From Nostoc foliaceum FACHB-393 (GTDB lineage Bacteria > Cyanobacteriota > Cyanobacteriia > Cyanobacteriales > Nostocaceae), in contig NZ_JACJTD010000020.1 of assembly GCF_014698505.1 (NCBI RefSeq), positions 1 to 64,000 on the forward strand: a stretch of 64,000 bases of DNA. Reading direction: 5' to 3'. A model generated the notes under the pieces. It made no database searches, was not told the DNA's origin, and saw only the letters and a list, made by a program, of their open reading frames with translations. Positions 27,433-35,352 of the stretch are shown in pieces. A program made the position numbers and the translations under genes. Every line of letters starts with the position of its first letter. Position 1 is the first letter of the stretch.

Positions 27433-27729
27433 ATGTCAAAACAAAAATCCTATACCATTTTCTGGTTTTGGTTAAAAGTCACTTTATCAGCATTCTTTTT
27501 CTTGAGCGCGATGAATTTGTTGCTGCTTGTATTGTTCAGCTTTCTGAGAGTGCCTTCTTTTGTTATTGGTAATGACACATTTTGGTTATTGCGTTGGCAG
27601 TATGAGCCGGGTGCTAGTTTTGTAATTGCCTTCAATCCTTTGGTGTTAATTAGCATAGCGGCTGTCATTGGTTTTATTGGAATTTGGTGGAAACAAAAGC
27701 CCAAGCAGCATAGGAGAAAGACAAGATGA
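27433..27729 (+). CDS. Small membrane protein
   Basis: This 98-residue protein has two hydrophobic helices (about 10-37 and 62-85) and a strongly basic tail (WKQKPKQHRRKTR), so its C-terminus is probably cytoplasmic. The stop overlaps the start of the AI-2E family transporter gene by 4 bases (ATGA), a sign of translational coupling. Family not recognised; it may be an accessory protein of that transporter. Confidence 0.75.
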   Translation: MSKQKSYTIFWFWLKVTLSAFFFLSAMNLLLLVLFSFLRVPSFVIGNDTFWLLRWQYEPGASFVIAFNPLVLISIAAVIGFIGIWWKQKPKQHRRKTR

Positions 27730-28745
27730 AATTAGGGCAATACTTGGGGTTGCTGGGACTAATTGTTTCGCTCTACATCTTCTGGCAAATTCGGCAGTTA
27801 GTGTTACTGTTGTTTACTGCTGTAGTATTGGCAGTGGCGATTAATCAACTGGTTTTGTGGTTTCAGCAGTTTGGAATCAAACGGATTTGGGCGGTTTGGC
27901 TGAGTGTAAGTATTGTCATAACACTGCTAGTTGGCGTTTTCTTTTTGATTGTGCCGCCATTTATCCAACAGTTTCGGGAATTAATAGTGCTTTTACCAAC
28001 TGGAATAGATCAAATTCAACGGGCTATCAACTGGTTAGAAAAACGCATTCTAGAAATCTATTTACCAGAGATTCCTGACATCAATAATTTTATTGAACAA
28101 CTACAACCTTGGGCTACAAATCTATTACAACAGGCGATCGCTCTTTTCTCAACCTCTGTAACTGCAATATTAGAACTTTTGTTAGTTATAGTTCTGACTT
28201 TAATGCTACTTGCTAACCCGCGCCCTTACCGGAGAGCTTTTGTCCGCTTATTCCCTGCCTTTTACCGTTCGAGAGTTAAAGAAATTCTCTCCCTTTGTGC
28301 AGAAGGTTTGGGCGGTTGGACAATCGGTGCTTTGATTGAAATGGTATTTATTGGCCTACTCAGTGGATTAGGGCTATGGATTTTACAAGTACCATTGGTA
28401 CTAGCTCATGCAGTTTTAGCAGGGTTACTCAACTTTATTCCGAATATTGGCCCAACTTTGAGTGTAGTATTGCCAATGGCGATCGCTTTTCTCGATGCAC
28501 CTTGGAAAGCCGGGGCAGTAATAATTTTATACATCGTAATTCAAAATATTGAAAGCTACTGGCTCACCCCAACCGTCATGGCAAGACAGGTGGCACTATT
28601 ACCTGCTGTCACCCTGACGGCGCAAATTGTCTTCGTGACTCTTTTTGGAGCTTTGGGACTACTAATGGCAATACCACTGGCAGTAGTTACTAAGACCTGG
28701 ATAGAAGAGGTGTTATTTAAAGATATTTTAGATCAGTGGCAGTAA
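27726..28745 (+). CDS. AI-2E family transporter (UPF0118/PerM-like)
   Basis: The 339 residues show the family pattern: three N-terminal helices, a long soluble helical segment (about 75-140; FIQQFRELIVLLPTGIDQIQ), then five C-terminal helices with the conserved AVLAGLLNFIPNIGPTLSVVLP and NIESYWLTPTVMARQVALLP. Family members include AI-2 exporters, Na+/H+ antiporters and many without known substrates, so the substrate cannot be named. It is translationally coupled to the preceding small membrane protein. Confidence 0.9.
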   Translation: MKLGQYLGLLGLIVSLYIFWQIRQLVLLLFTAVVLAVAINQLVLWFQQFGIKRIWAVWLSVSIVITLLVGVFFLIVPPFIQQFRELIVLLPTGIDQIQRAINWLEKRILEIYLPEIPDINNFIEQLQPWATNLLQQAIALFSTSVTAILELLLVIVLTLMLLANPRPYRRAFVRLFPAFYRSRVKEILSLCAEGLGGWTIGALIEMVFIGLLSGLGLWILQVPLVLAHAVLAGLLNFIPNIGPTLSVVLPMAIAFLDAPWKAGAVIILYIVIQNIESYWLTPTVMARQVALLPAVTLTAQIVFVTLFGALGLLMAIPLAVVTKTWIEEVLFKDILDQWQ

Positions 28746-28848
28746 GTTCCTTTCTCAAGTTCTTACCATATAGTTAACCGCGTATTCTGATATCACCTTG
28801 GCAGCCAGGTTAGTTGCCACCACTTAGTTAAAAAAATTTGAATTGCTT

Positions 28849-29838
28849 ATGCGTGCGATGATTTTGGAAGCACCACGCCAACCCCTACGGTTAGCCCAAT
28901 TGCCACAGCCAAAACCCAATTCTGAGCAAGTACTGATTCGCGTTCATGCTTGTGCTGTCTGCCGCACAGATTTGCATATAGTTGATGGAGAATTGACGCA
29001 TCCCAAATTACCTTTGGTACTTGGGCATCAAATTGTAGGTACTGTAGAGGCAATGGGGGAAAGCGTTGATAAATTTAGTATAGGTCAACGAGTTGGTGTT
29101 CCTTGGCTCGGTTATACTTGTGGCGATCGCTGCCCCTACTGTCTCTCTAATCGGGAAAATCTTTGCGATTATGCCGAATTCACTGGTTACAATCTTAACG
29201 GTGGTTTTGCCGAGTACACTGTAGCCGATTACCGCTTTTGTTTTCCCCTAGACCCTAGCTATCCTGATTTGCAAGCTGCACCCCTGTTGTGCGGTGGCTT
29301 AATTGGTTATCGCGCTTACAGAATGGCTGGTGATGCACAAAAAATAGGTTTTTATGGCTTTGGTTCAGCTGCTCACATTTTGATACAACTGGCTTGTTAT
29401 CAGAAACGTCAAGTCTTTGCCTTTACTCGTTCTGGCGATCTTAAAGGACAAGAGTTTGCCCGTCAATTGGGTGCAACTTGGGCAGGTAACTCAGATGTAT
29501 TGCCTCCAGAACCTTTGGATGCAGCGATTATTTTTGCTCCTGTAGGAAATTTAGTCCCCACTGCTTTGCGTGCAGTAGCCAAAGGCGGTGTCGTAGTTTG
29601 TGCAGGGATTCACATGAGTGATATTCCCTCTTTTCCCTATGACATTCTTTGGGAAGAAAGGGTGTTGCGGTCTGTTGCTAATTTGACTCGCAGAGATGGA
29701 GAAGAATTTCTGACTTTAGCTCCCAAAGTTCCGATTCGTACAGAGGTAAATGTTTTTCCCTTAACTCAGGCAAATGAGGCTCTGGATGCCCTTCGTAGTG
29801 GGAAAATTGAAGGTTCGGCTGTTTTGGTTGTGGATTAG
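28849..29838 (+). CDS. Zinc-dependent alcohol dehydrogenase family protein
   Basis: This is a medium-chain dehydrogenase/reductase. The catalytic-zinc Cys is in CAVCRTDLHIVDGEL, followed by the LGHQIVGTV His. The structural zinc loop CGDRCPYCLSNRENLC has all four Cys. The Rossmann domain carries GFYGFGSAAHILIQLA, a variant of GxGxxG. It probably oxidises or reduces alcohols/aldehydes with NAD(P). ATG 28849 is used; a TTG two codons earlier is open. A MITE-like element begins 28 bases after the stop. Confidence 0.92.
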   Translation: MRAMILEAPRQPLRLAQLPQPKPNSEQVLIRVHACAVCRTDLHIVDGELTHPKLPLVLGHQIVGTVEAMGESVDKFSIGQRVGVPWLGYTCGDRCPYCLSNRENLCDYAEFTGYNLNGGFAEYTVADYRFCFPLDPSYPDLQAAPLLCGGLIGYRAYRMAGDAQKIGFYGFGSAAHILIQLACYQKRQVFAFTRSGDLKGQEFARQLGATWAGNSDVLPPEPLDAAIIFAPVGNLVPTALRAVAKGGVVVCAGIHMSDIPSFPYDILWEERVLRSVANLTRRDGEEFLTLAPKVPIRTEVNVFPLTQANEALDALRSGKIEGSAVLVVD

Positions 29839-30234
29839 TATTTAGGGACAAAAATATACCCCCCGTAAGTAAGTCGGCGTAAATAATTATTGTTGCAATA
29901 AGGCAGGGGGCAGGGAGCAGGGAGAGAAAGAGTTTGAGCTTTATTTACTTTTATTTACATAGTTTAGTTTGCTTTTATTGCGCCGACTTACTTAGTCTAG
30001 CTAAAAATGTTAGGCTCACCGAAGAAGCGGAGGGGCGCTTTGCTCTTAGCAGGGGGAGCAAGAGAAGAGTCCCAAAGCCGTGGAGCGGAGTGGAACATGG
30101 GTATGAAGCCCCGCCATAAAGGGCGCTCTTACTGGGGCGGAGTAGTCGCTTCCGTCTCAGTTTTCCCCCTTACTCGCTGCCGCCTGCTCCCCTGCCTCTT
30201 TTGACTCGTGTAATTCTGTACTAGGAGTTTGAAG
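29839..30234. other. Intergenic region with MITE-like element and GC-rich repeat
   Basis: The first part is the element at 29866-29994. Bases 30000-30200 are G/C-biased, with the words GCAGGGGGAGCA and CTGCTCCCCTGCC in opposite orientation. Short frames there look spurious. The AGGAG before the next gene is at 30223-30227. Confidence 0.5.
29866..29994. mobile_element. MITE-like element, TAAGTAAGT family, copy 2
   Basis: TAAGTAAGTCGGCG (29866-29879) and CGCCGACTTACTTA (29981-29994) are perfect 14-bp terminal inverted repeats. The interior holds the purine-rich core GGCAGGGGGCAGGGAGCAGG shared with elements at 7816, 22275 and 54455. It is related to the element at 20437-20556. Confidence 0.7.
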
Positions 30235-31062
30235 GTGAACCAGATTTTAAAAGATTTATCGACACCTGACTTAGTGAGAGTACTCGAAAACAATATGTTT
30301 GCATTCTTGACGAACTATGGCCATGCACCACATCACCAACTCAACTGTGGATCTAACCTGATTCGTTTTTCTACCGACATTTCTTTTCCCTTTTTTAACG
30401 GTGTTTGCCGTGCCCAACTCCAGCCTGACCAAATCGATGCTACCATCACCGAAACTCTCAACTACTTTACTGCCCAGCAGCTGCCAATGTTTTGGTGGAT
30501 AGAAACAGCAACTCAGCCACCGGATTTAGGAAAGTATTTAGAAGCCCACGGATTAAGCAATTCAGGTGAATTTCCTGTGATGGCGATTGATTTATCGACT
30601 TTACCTGAGGAGTTGTTTGTGGTAGAAGATTTGGCGATCGCACAGGTTAAAGATCAGGAAACCCTGAAGCATTGGGTGCGAGTTGCAATGGTGGGCTTTG
30701 AAATTCCTGATTCCGAATATAATCCCTATTATGATTTAGAGTTAAGTTTGGGAATAAATTCCAAAGAATATATCCGTTTTATTGGCTGGTGGAAAGGTTT
30801 GCCCGTTGTAATATCAGCATTGTATCTAGATCCACAAGTAGCAGGTATCTACGTTGTTGCAACAATGCCAGAAGCAAGAGGAAAGGGATTCGCAAAAGCA
30901 CTAGTACTAACTGCACTGCACAGAGCTTATGCCCTTGGATACCATGTAGCAACATTACAAGCCTCGCAAATGGGGGTAAATGTATATCGCCGCATCGGAT
31001 TTCAGGAGTATTCTAAGATTGGAGCTTACCTTTGGACGGGTCAACTAAATCAAAAGCTATAG
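30235..31062 (+). CDS. GNAT family N-acetyltransferase
   Basis: GTG 30235 sits 7 bases after a good AGGAG; a TTG at 30229 is too close to that site. The C-terminal half carries the acetyl-CoA motif (AGIYVVATMPEARGKGFAKAL, with R-G-K-G-F) and the following ALGYHVATLQASQMGVNVYRRIGF. The N-terminal half (about 1-120) is a second, degenerate GNAT-like lobe with a His-rich stretch (NYGHAPHHQLNCGS). The 275-residue size fits two-lobed GNAT proteins. The substrate is unknown. Confidence 0.85.
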   Translation: MNQILKDLSTPDLVRVLENNMFAFLTNYGHAPHHQLNCGSNLIRFSTDISFPFFNGVCRAQLQPDQIDATITETLNYFTAQQLPMFWWIETATQPPDLGKYLEAHGLSNSGEFPVMAIDLSTLPEELFVVEDLAIAQVKDQETLKHWVRVAMVGFEIPDSEYNPYYDLELSLGINSKEYIRFIGWWKGLPVVISALYLDPQVAGIYVVATMPEARGKGFAKALVLTALHRAYALGYHVATLQASQMGVNVYRRIGFQEYSKIGAYLWTGQLNQKL

Positions 31063-31114
31063 CTTCATGACTGGTTAGCTGTATTTACAGATACCGTAAT
31101 CAAGCTACTAATAA

Positions 31115-31369
31115 TTAGCTAGTGAGAGCTATTCTTTTAGTAGAAATATTTAACAGAAATACCCCAATTACAATTAGCCAAATCTCCCAAATTATAAAAC
31201 CAATGGAAGTAAGTTTCCATATAGGTGTGGTTGGAATAACTGTTGCGATTAGTTCACTTTGTCCAATCAACCAAAAGGGTATTGTTGCTAAACCAAGCCA
31301 AGCAACCCAAGGTTTGAAAAGAGAAGATTTCAGCATTGCTATACCTACGCCTAAAGTCCATTGCGGAAA
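31115..31369 (-). pseudogene. Remnant of a DUF4386-like membrane protein (3' end only)
   Basis: The open frame reads WTLGVGIAMLKSSLFKPW followed by two hydrophobic helices (about 25 residues each) and a basic tail. This looks like the C-terminal quarter of a multi-helix membrane protein of the DUF4386 kind. The frame runs upstream past its first ATG into the cupin gene and is then closed by a stop at 31370-31372. A deletion that joined this fragment to the cupin gene explains both truncated products. The family call is tentative. Confidence 0.5.
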
Positions 31370-31689
31370 CTATGATACACATTAGCAGGTATCTGCAAGA
31401 CTTCTCCCGGCTGCAATACTTTGATATTTCCTTTCTCACCAACTTCCATCTCTAGTGAGCCACTTAAAACCTCAAAGATTTCTGTCTTAGTATCGTGATA
31501 GTGCAGCGGGCTACCTTGCGAACCGGGTGGCAGCTCAAACTGGAATTTTACATACTCCCCATTGGTATCATTAGTTGAGCAAAGAATCGTCATGCGATCG
31601 CCTGTCACCGGGTTCTCAATTTGTTCTCCATTTGAGTCTGTGGTCAAGGTTACGTTAGCAGAGTGAGTGCCTAGTTTTGCAGATATCAT
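31351..31689 (-). pseudogene. Cupin-domain protein, apparently C-terminally truncated
   Basis: The 112-residue product has both cupin motifs: a His pair and Glu in GSPLHYHDTKTEIFEVLSG, and the second motif PGEVLQIPANVYHSFRN. It stops immediately after the second motif, where the last strands of the barrel should follow. The 5' end is intact, with an AAAGGA ribosome-binding site. Beyond the stop, another frame continues as a membrane-protein tail, which points to a deletion junction near 31355-31370. A short functional cupin cannot be excluded. Confidence 0.6.
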
Positions 31690-31756
31690 TTTGAAAAATT
31701 CCTTTCGCGTTGTTCATACTCTCAAGGTATGCTGTCTGCGGGATCTGGAATTGACA

Positions 31757-31909
31757 TCCTGCGCCAAAGAATTAGCACTACGACACCTAAAAAAAACAGA
31801 TACTCCAATACATGATGTTGCTTTTCTGCTCGGCTTTTCTGAACCGAGTGCATTCCACCGCGCCTTCAAACGATGGACAGGAAAAACCCCACGAACCTAC
31901 AGGGGCTAA
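31757..31909 (+). pseudogene. Remnant of an AraC-family transcription regulator (C-terminal HTH)
   Basis: The frame encodes ELALRHLKKTDTPIHDVA followed by a helix-turn-helix (LLGFSEPSAFHRAFKRWTG) and the KTPRTYR end typical of AraC/XylS DNA-binding domains. Only the last 50 or so residues of a protein normally near 300 survive. The upstream part of the frame runs over the cupin start in the opposite direction and is not AraC-like. It probably once regulated the divergent cupin gene. Confidence 0.7.
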
Positions 31910-31956
31910 AATTACGATTACGTTAGCGACGTAGGAACGTCATTACGAATTACAAA

Positions 31957-32259
31957 TTACTCAACCCGCTTAACTTCAAATCCCCGTAACCCTTCTGGTA
32001 CCTCATACTCAACCACAACATCTTTAACTACAGCAGCAGGTGGCCCAGAGTGACACCAGCGAACCATGTCATCTACAACCTCTCGCGCCCCTTCAAAAAC
32101 TGCCTCTACTCGATTATCGGGGAGATTCCGCACCCAACCAGTTAATCCCAACTGGCTAGCTGTATCCACAGTGGAATAGCGATAGCCCACTCCTTGGACT
32201 CGGCCAGAAATGAATACATGGGCGCGGATGATCTTTGGCAGTGCTGTGGAATTCTGCAT
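31957..32259 (-). CDS. Acylphosphatase
   Basis: This small enzyme (100 residues) hydrolyses acyl-phosphates. The family signatures are clear: FISGRVQGVGYRY with the phosphate-binding Arg, and GLTGWVRNLPDNRVEAVFEG with the catalytic Asn. The length matches the usual 90-100. The stop lies next to an ATTACGAATTACAAATTAC heptamer-type repeat. It is monocistronic. Confidence 0.94.
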   Translation of the reverse strand: MQNSTALPKIIRAHVFISGRVQGVGYRYSTVDTASQLGLTGWVRNLPDNRVEAVFEGAREVVDDMVRWCHSGPPAAVVKDVVVEYEVPEGLRGFEVKRVE

Positions 32260-32343
32260 AGACTGGTCTAATCTTTACGATTTCCAGTCTACCTAGTTTG
32301 TGTATACACAACCTGTTTTTAACTCCAACTCGCGAAATTAATC

Positions 32344-32583
32344 TCAGTCTTCGTCTTCATCTTCATCGCCGCGATATCTGTACTCGCGGTCTTCGTCTTC
32401 ATCATCGTCATCGCTGCGATGTCTGTACTCACGGTCATTGTCATCGTCACCGCCATGTCTGTACTGGCTATCTTCGTCTTCGTCACTGTTATTTCTGTAC
32501 TGGCGATCGCGATTATCCCACTCTTCATCACGTCGTTTTTGCTTGCCACCGGCTATATTCCTGAACATATCTCCTATTCCCAT
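32344..32583 (-). CDS. Asp/Glu/Arg-rich low-complexity protein
   Basis: ATG 32583 has a perfect AGGAGG six bases upstream, so the 79-residue protein is well supported; an ATG 14 codons earlier lacks this. After a short head (MGIGDMFRNIAGGKQKRRDEEW), the protein consists of about four imperfect 13-14-residue units of acidic runs followed by Tyr-Arg (DREYRHR, DREYRYR, DSQYRH), ending in DEDEDED. It should be disordered and highly charged. The function is unknown; a nucleic-acid, metal or matrix-binding role is conceivable. The opposite-strand frames are shadows. Confidence 0.72.
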   Translation of the reverse strand: MGIGDMFRNIAGGKQKRRDEEWDNRDRQYRNNSDEDEDSQYRHGGDDDNDREYRHRSDDDDEDEDREYRYRGDEDEDED

Positions 32584-32806
32584 AATTTTCCTCCTGAGTT
32601 GGCGAATCTCTTTATTCAGGGTCACTTTAGTAGTTTGTCTAATGCTTGTGGTGGATAAATCTTCCAGCAGGTGTAAATAAAAATAAAATCACCCCTATCT
32701 TTGGGAGTGTAGCAGAGTAGTGATAAAGTGTTTTTCACTAGCTACTAACTGTTGTGCATTTAATTAAACAGTAGTCAGTTTTTCAACTTTGAATTATGAA
32801 TTGCTT

Positions 32807-33184
32807 ATGTCTAACCTGCCACCACTCAATACAGAAACAATTTGGGCAATTCTTGACGATAAACTTGATGATGCTACAGTCAACCAGTTGCTATGGCATT
32901 GTTTAGGCTATCGCTATGATTCCTCAAGTGCACAATGGGACAATAGCCAAGTTGCACCAGAATGGCAAGATGAGTACCCACAACCACCAAATTTCATTGA
33001 ATCTCGCCCTGCAACAGTCAAGTTGACTCGTTCCATTCCTGCTGAAAACAAACAAATGCTAAAAGAAAAGCTCGGTTTCAAAGGTTACAAAATTGGTGAA
33101 TTTGGGCCTCGGCAAACTCGCAGAGCAACGGCGGCAAGTTGGTTGTTAAGTTATCTACAACAAACTAGCGGCAAAATTGAGTAA
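32807..33184 (+). CDS. DUF1823 family protein
   Basis: The 125-residue product (MSNLPPLNTETIWAILDDKL...) matches the conserved cyanobacterial and plastid DUF1823 family as I know it: YRYDSSSAQWDNSQVAPEW, then PATVKLTRSIPAENKQ and a C-terminal GFKGYKIGEFGPRQTRRA. ATG 32807 is chosen over TTG 32789. No function is established. It is probably soluble. Confidence 0.75.
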   Translation: MSNLPPLNTETIWAILDDKLDDATVNQLLWHCLGYRYDSSSAQWDNSQVAPEWQDEYPQPPNFIESRPATVKLTRSIPAENKQMLKEKLGFKGYKIGEFGPRQTRRATAASWLLSYLQQTSGKIE

Positions 33185-33494
33185 TCTTATACAGCAGGTA
33201 TTTAGCAATAAATATATTTTTTTACCGAATATCTGCTATTTAATAAATTCATAAAAACCTTTCAGTTTTAGTAATACAGCCAGAAAATTCATTAATAAAT
33301 ATAATCTAGAATATTAGTTAAAAATCCTATAAACAGTCAAAAGTAGCCAATAATAATTAATTTTTATAAAGTATTTATAAATTCATCCTGAAGATAGAAG
33401 CACTGGCTACATAATTCTTTCTCTAGAGCGATTTGCAAATTTAATTAAGCATCAGAGAATACTTCTATTAACCCTTGATATTACAAACACTTCT
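33185..33494. other. AT-rich leader of the GH13 gene
   Basis: About 310 bases, roughly three-quarters A/T, with no gene or clear terminator. It presumably contains the promoter of the downstream glycosidase gene; I cannot place it reliably. Confidence 0.4.
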
Positions 33495-35153
33495 ATGGCA
33501 AAGCCAATTGAATTTAATTTATTTGCACCTTACAACAAAGGAGCCGCATTAATTGGTTCTTTTTCTGATTGGCAAGAAATTCCAATGGAAAAAGGTGATG
33601 ATGGTTATTTTCGCACAAGTGTTGAACTAGAAGACGGCACTTATAAATATAAATTTCGTGTCCAGTCTAATTCATGGTTTTTTGAACCAGAACAATGGGT
33701 TGATGTTACAGACCCCTATGCAACTGATATAGATGAACTGAGTGGAAAAGATGATAGTGTTATCCGGGTCAAAGATGGTGAAAGAATTACTGATACCTAT
33801 GTTTGGCAAAATGATGATAAACCTTTACCTGCTGACCACGAATTGGTAATTTATGAATTGCACGTCGGTGACTTTTCTGGTGGTGAGGATGATCCTTATG
33901 CAAGAGGCAAGTACAAACACGTTATTGAAAAGTTAGATTATTTGTGCGAACTAGGAATCAACGCTATTGAGTTGATGCCACTTAAAGAATATCCTGGTGA
34001 TTATAGTTGGGGTTATAACCCCCGCCACTTCTTTGCAACAGAATCTAGTTATGGTTCTACTGCTGAGTTGAAAAAATTGATTGATGAGTGTCATGGCAGA
34101 GGTATTCGTGTAATTATTGATGGTATTTATAACCACTCAGAAGCATCTGCTCCCTTAACACAAATTGACCACGATTATTGGTATCATCATGAACCTCGTG
34201 ACCCTGATAATAACTGGGGCCCTGAGTTTAATTACGAACATTATGACGAAAATTTAGATATTCATCCAGCGCGGAAATTTATTGGTGAAACAATCCGTTT
34301 CTGGATTGAGGAATATCATCTTGATGGTATTCGCTATGATGCGGCGCGGCAAATTGCTAACTACGACTTCATGCACTGGATTGTTCAGGAGGCTAAAAAA
34401 ACTGCTGGCACGAAGCCTTTTTATAACGTTGCAGAACACATTCCTGAAACTACCAGCATTACCAATGTAGATGGGCCAATGGATGGTTGCTGGCATGACA
34501 GTTTTTATCACTGCATTCTAGAACATATCTGCGGTGATACATTTGATTTAGACCGTCTAAAAGATGTCATTGACTGCAAGCGCCAAGGCTTTTTGGGTGC
34601 CACCAACGTAGTAAATTACCTTACCAACCATGACCATAACCATGTCATGGTTGAATTGGGAAACCGTGAGATTTTTGACGAAGAAGCCTTTCGGCGGGTT
34701 AAATTAGGAGTAGCCATCCTAATGACTGCTGTTGGTGTACCTTTGATTTGGATGGGAGAGGAATTTGGAGAGTATAAACCGAAACAACCTGAATCATCCA
34801 AAATCGATTGGACGCTGTTAGGTAATGATTTAAATCGTAGTTTATTTGAATCATACAAAGGCTTAACCAACCTGCGTAAAAGCAATCATGCCCTTTACAC
34901 AGAAAATATTGATTTTATCCACGAAAATCCAGAGGCAAAAGTATTAGCTTATACTCGTTGGAATGATGAAGGTTCTCGTGTAGTCGTAATAGCAAATTTC
35001 TCAGAAAACTTCCTAGCTGACTATCACGTTCCTAACTTTCCTAGCGCTGGTACATGGCACGAGTGGACAGGTAATTATGATGTCGAAGCCGGTGATGATG
35101 GAATTATAACTGACTTGGGGCCATACGAAGCCAAAGTGTTTGTATGGCAGTAA
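33495..35153 (+). CDS. GH13 alpha-amylase-family enzyme with CBM48
   Basis: An N-terminal CBM48-type domain (about 1-95; NLFAPYNKGAALIGSFSDW) precedes a GH13 barrel. The catalytic triad is visible: nucleophile Asp282 (GIRYDAAR), acid/base Glu314 (YNVAEHIPET) and Asp380 (LTNHDHNH). Conserved region I is DGIYNH, and a C-terminal beta domain ends VFVWQ. At 552 residues it resembles cyanobacterial glycogen-branching-like or maltooligosyl-trehalose-type GH13 proteins but is shorter than GlgB. It acts on alpha-glucans; the exact reaction cannot be read. It is followed by a strong terminator. Confidence 0.88.
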   Translation: MAKPIEFNLFAPYNKGAALIGSFSDWQEIPMEKGDDGYFRTSVELEDGTYKYKFRVQSNSWFFEPEQWVDVTDPYATDIDELSGKDDSVIRVKDGERITDTYVWQNDDKPLPADHELVIYELHVGDFSGGEDDPYARGKYKHVIEKLDYLCELGINAIELMPLKEYPGDYSWGYNPRHFFATESSYGSTAELKKLIDECHGRGIRVIIDGIYNHSEASAPLTQIDHDYWYHHEPRDPDNNWGPEFNYEHYDENLDIHPARKFIGETIRFWIEEYHLDGIRYDAARQIANYDFMHWIVQEAKKTAGTKPFYNVAEHIPETTSITNVDGPMDGCWHDSFYHCILEHICGDTFDLDRLKDVIDCKRQGFLGATNVVNYLTNHDHNHVMVELGNREIFDEEAFRRVKLGVAILMTAVGVPLIWMGEEFGEYKPKQPESSKIDWTLLGNDLNRSLFESYKGLTNLRKSNHALYTENIDFIHENPEAKVLAYTRWNDEGSRVVVIANFSENFLADYHVPNFPSAGTWHEWTGNYDVEAGDDGIITDLGPYEAKVFVWQ

Positions 35154-35193
35154 TCATATACACTACCACTGAAGCACTAGTTCAATAGCAAAG

Positions 35194-35221
35194 AAAAAGG
35201 GGAAAGCTATTTCCCCTTTTT
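35194..35221 (+). terminator. Rho-independent terminator after the GH13 gene
   Basis: AAAAAGGGGAAA and TTTCCCCTTTTT form a perfect 12-bp stem with a 4-base loop, ending in T residues, 40 bases after the stop. Confidence 0.8.
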
Positions 35222-35304
35222 CAGTTATTACCTTACTCATCTACAGTCTAGTTAGAAATTTGTCAAGTAAAAAAGAAGCTATTTTAAAATTTCATGGGTT
35301 TATG

Positions 35305-35333
35305 TTACACTTTTTAGTTGAAGTGTGTATATA
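35305..35333 (+). promoter_or_regulatory. Candidate promoter of the DAHP synthase gene
   Basis: TTACAC and TATATA are separated by 17 bases, 20 bases before the start codon. This is a plausible but weak sigma-70-type match. Confidence 0.25.
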
Positions 35334-35352
35334 AAATTGCCAGAGCATCCCC

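Noticed and set aside
30007-30204. 65-codon frame rich in Arg/Gly
   Set aside because: Falls in a G/C-rich repeat segment after the MITE-like element and has no start context.
32298-32680. Several His/Arg- or Val-rich frames on the + strand
   Set aside because: Shadows of the acidic repeat gene on the - strand, which has a perfect ribosome-binding site.
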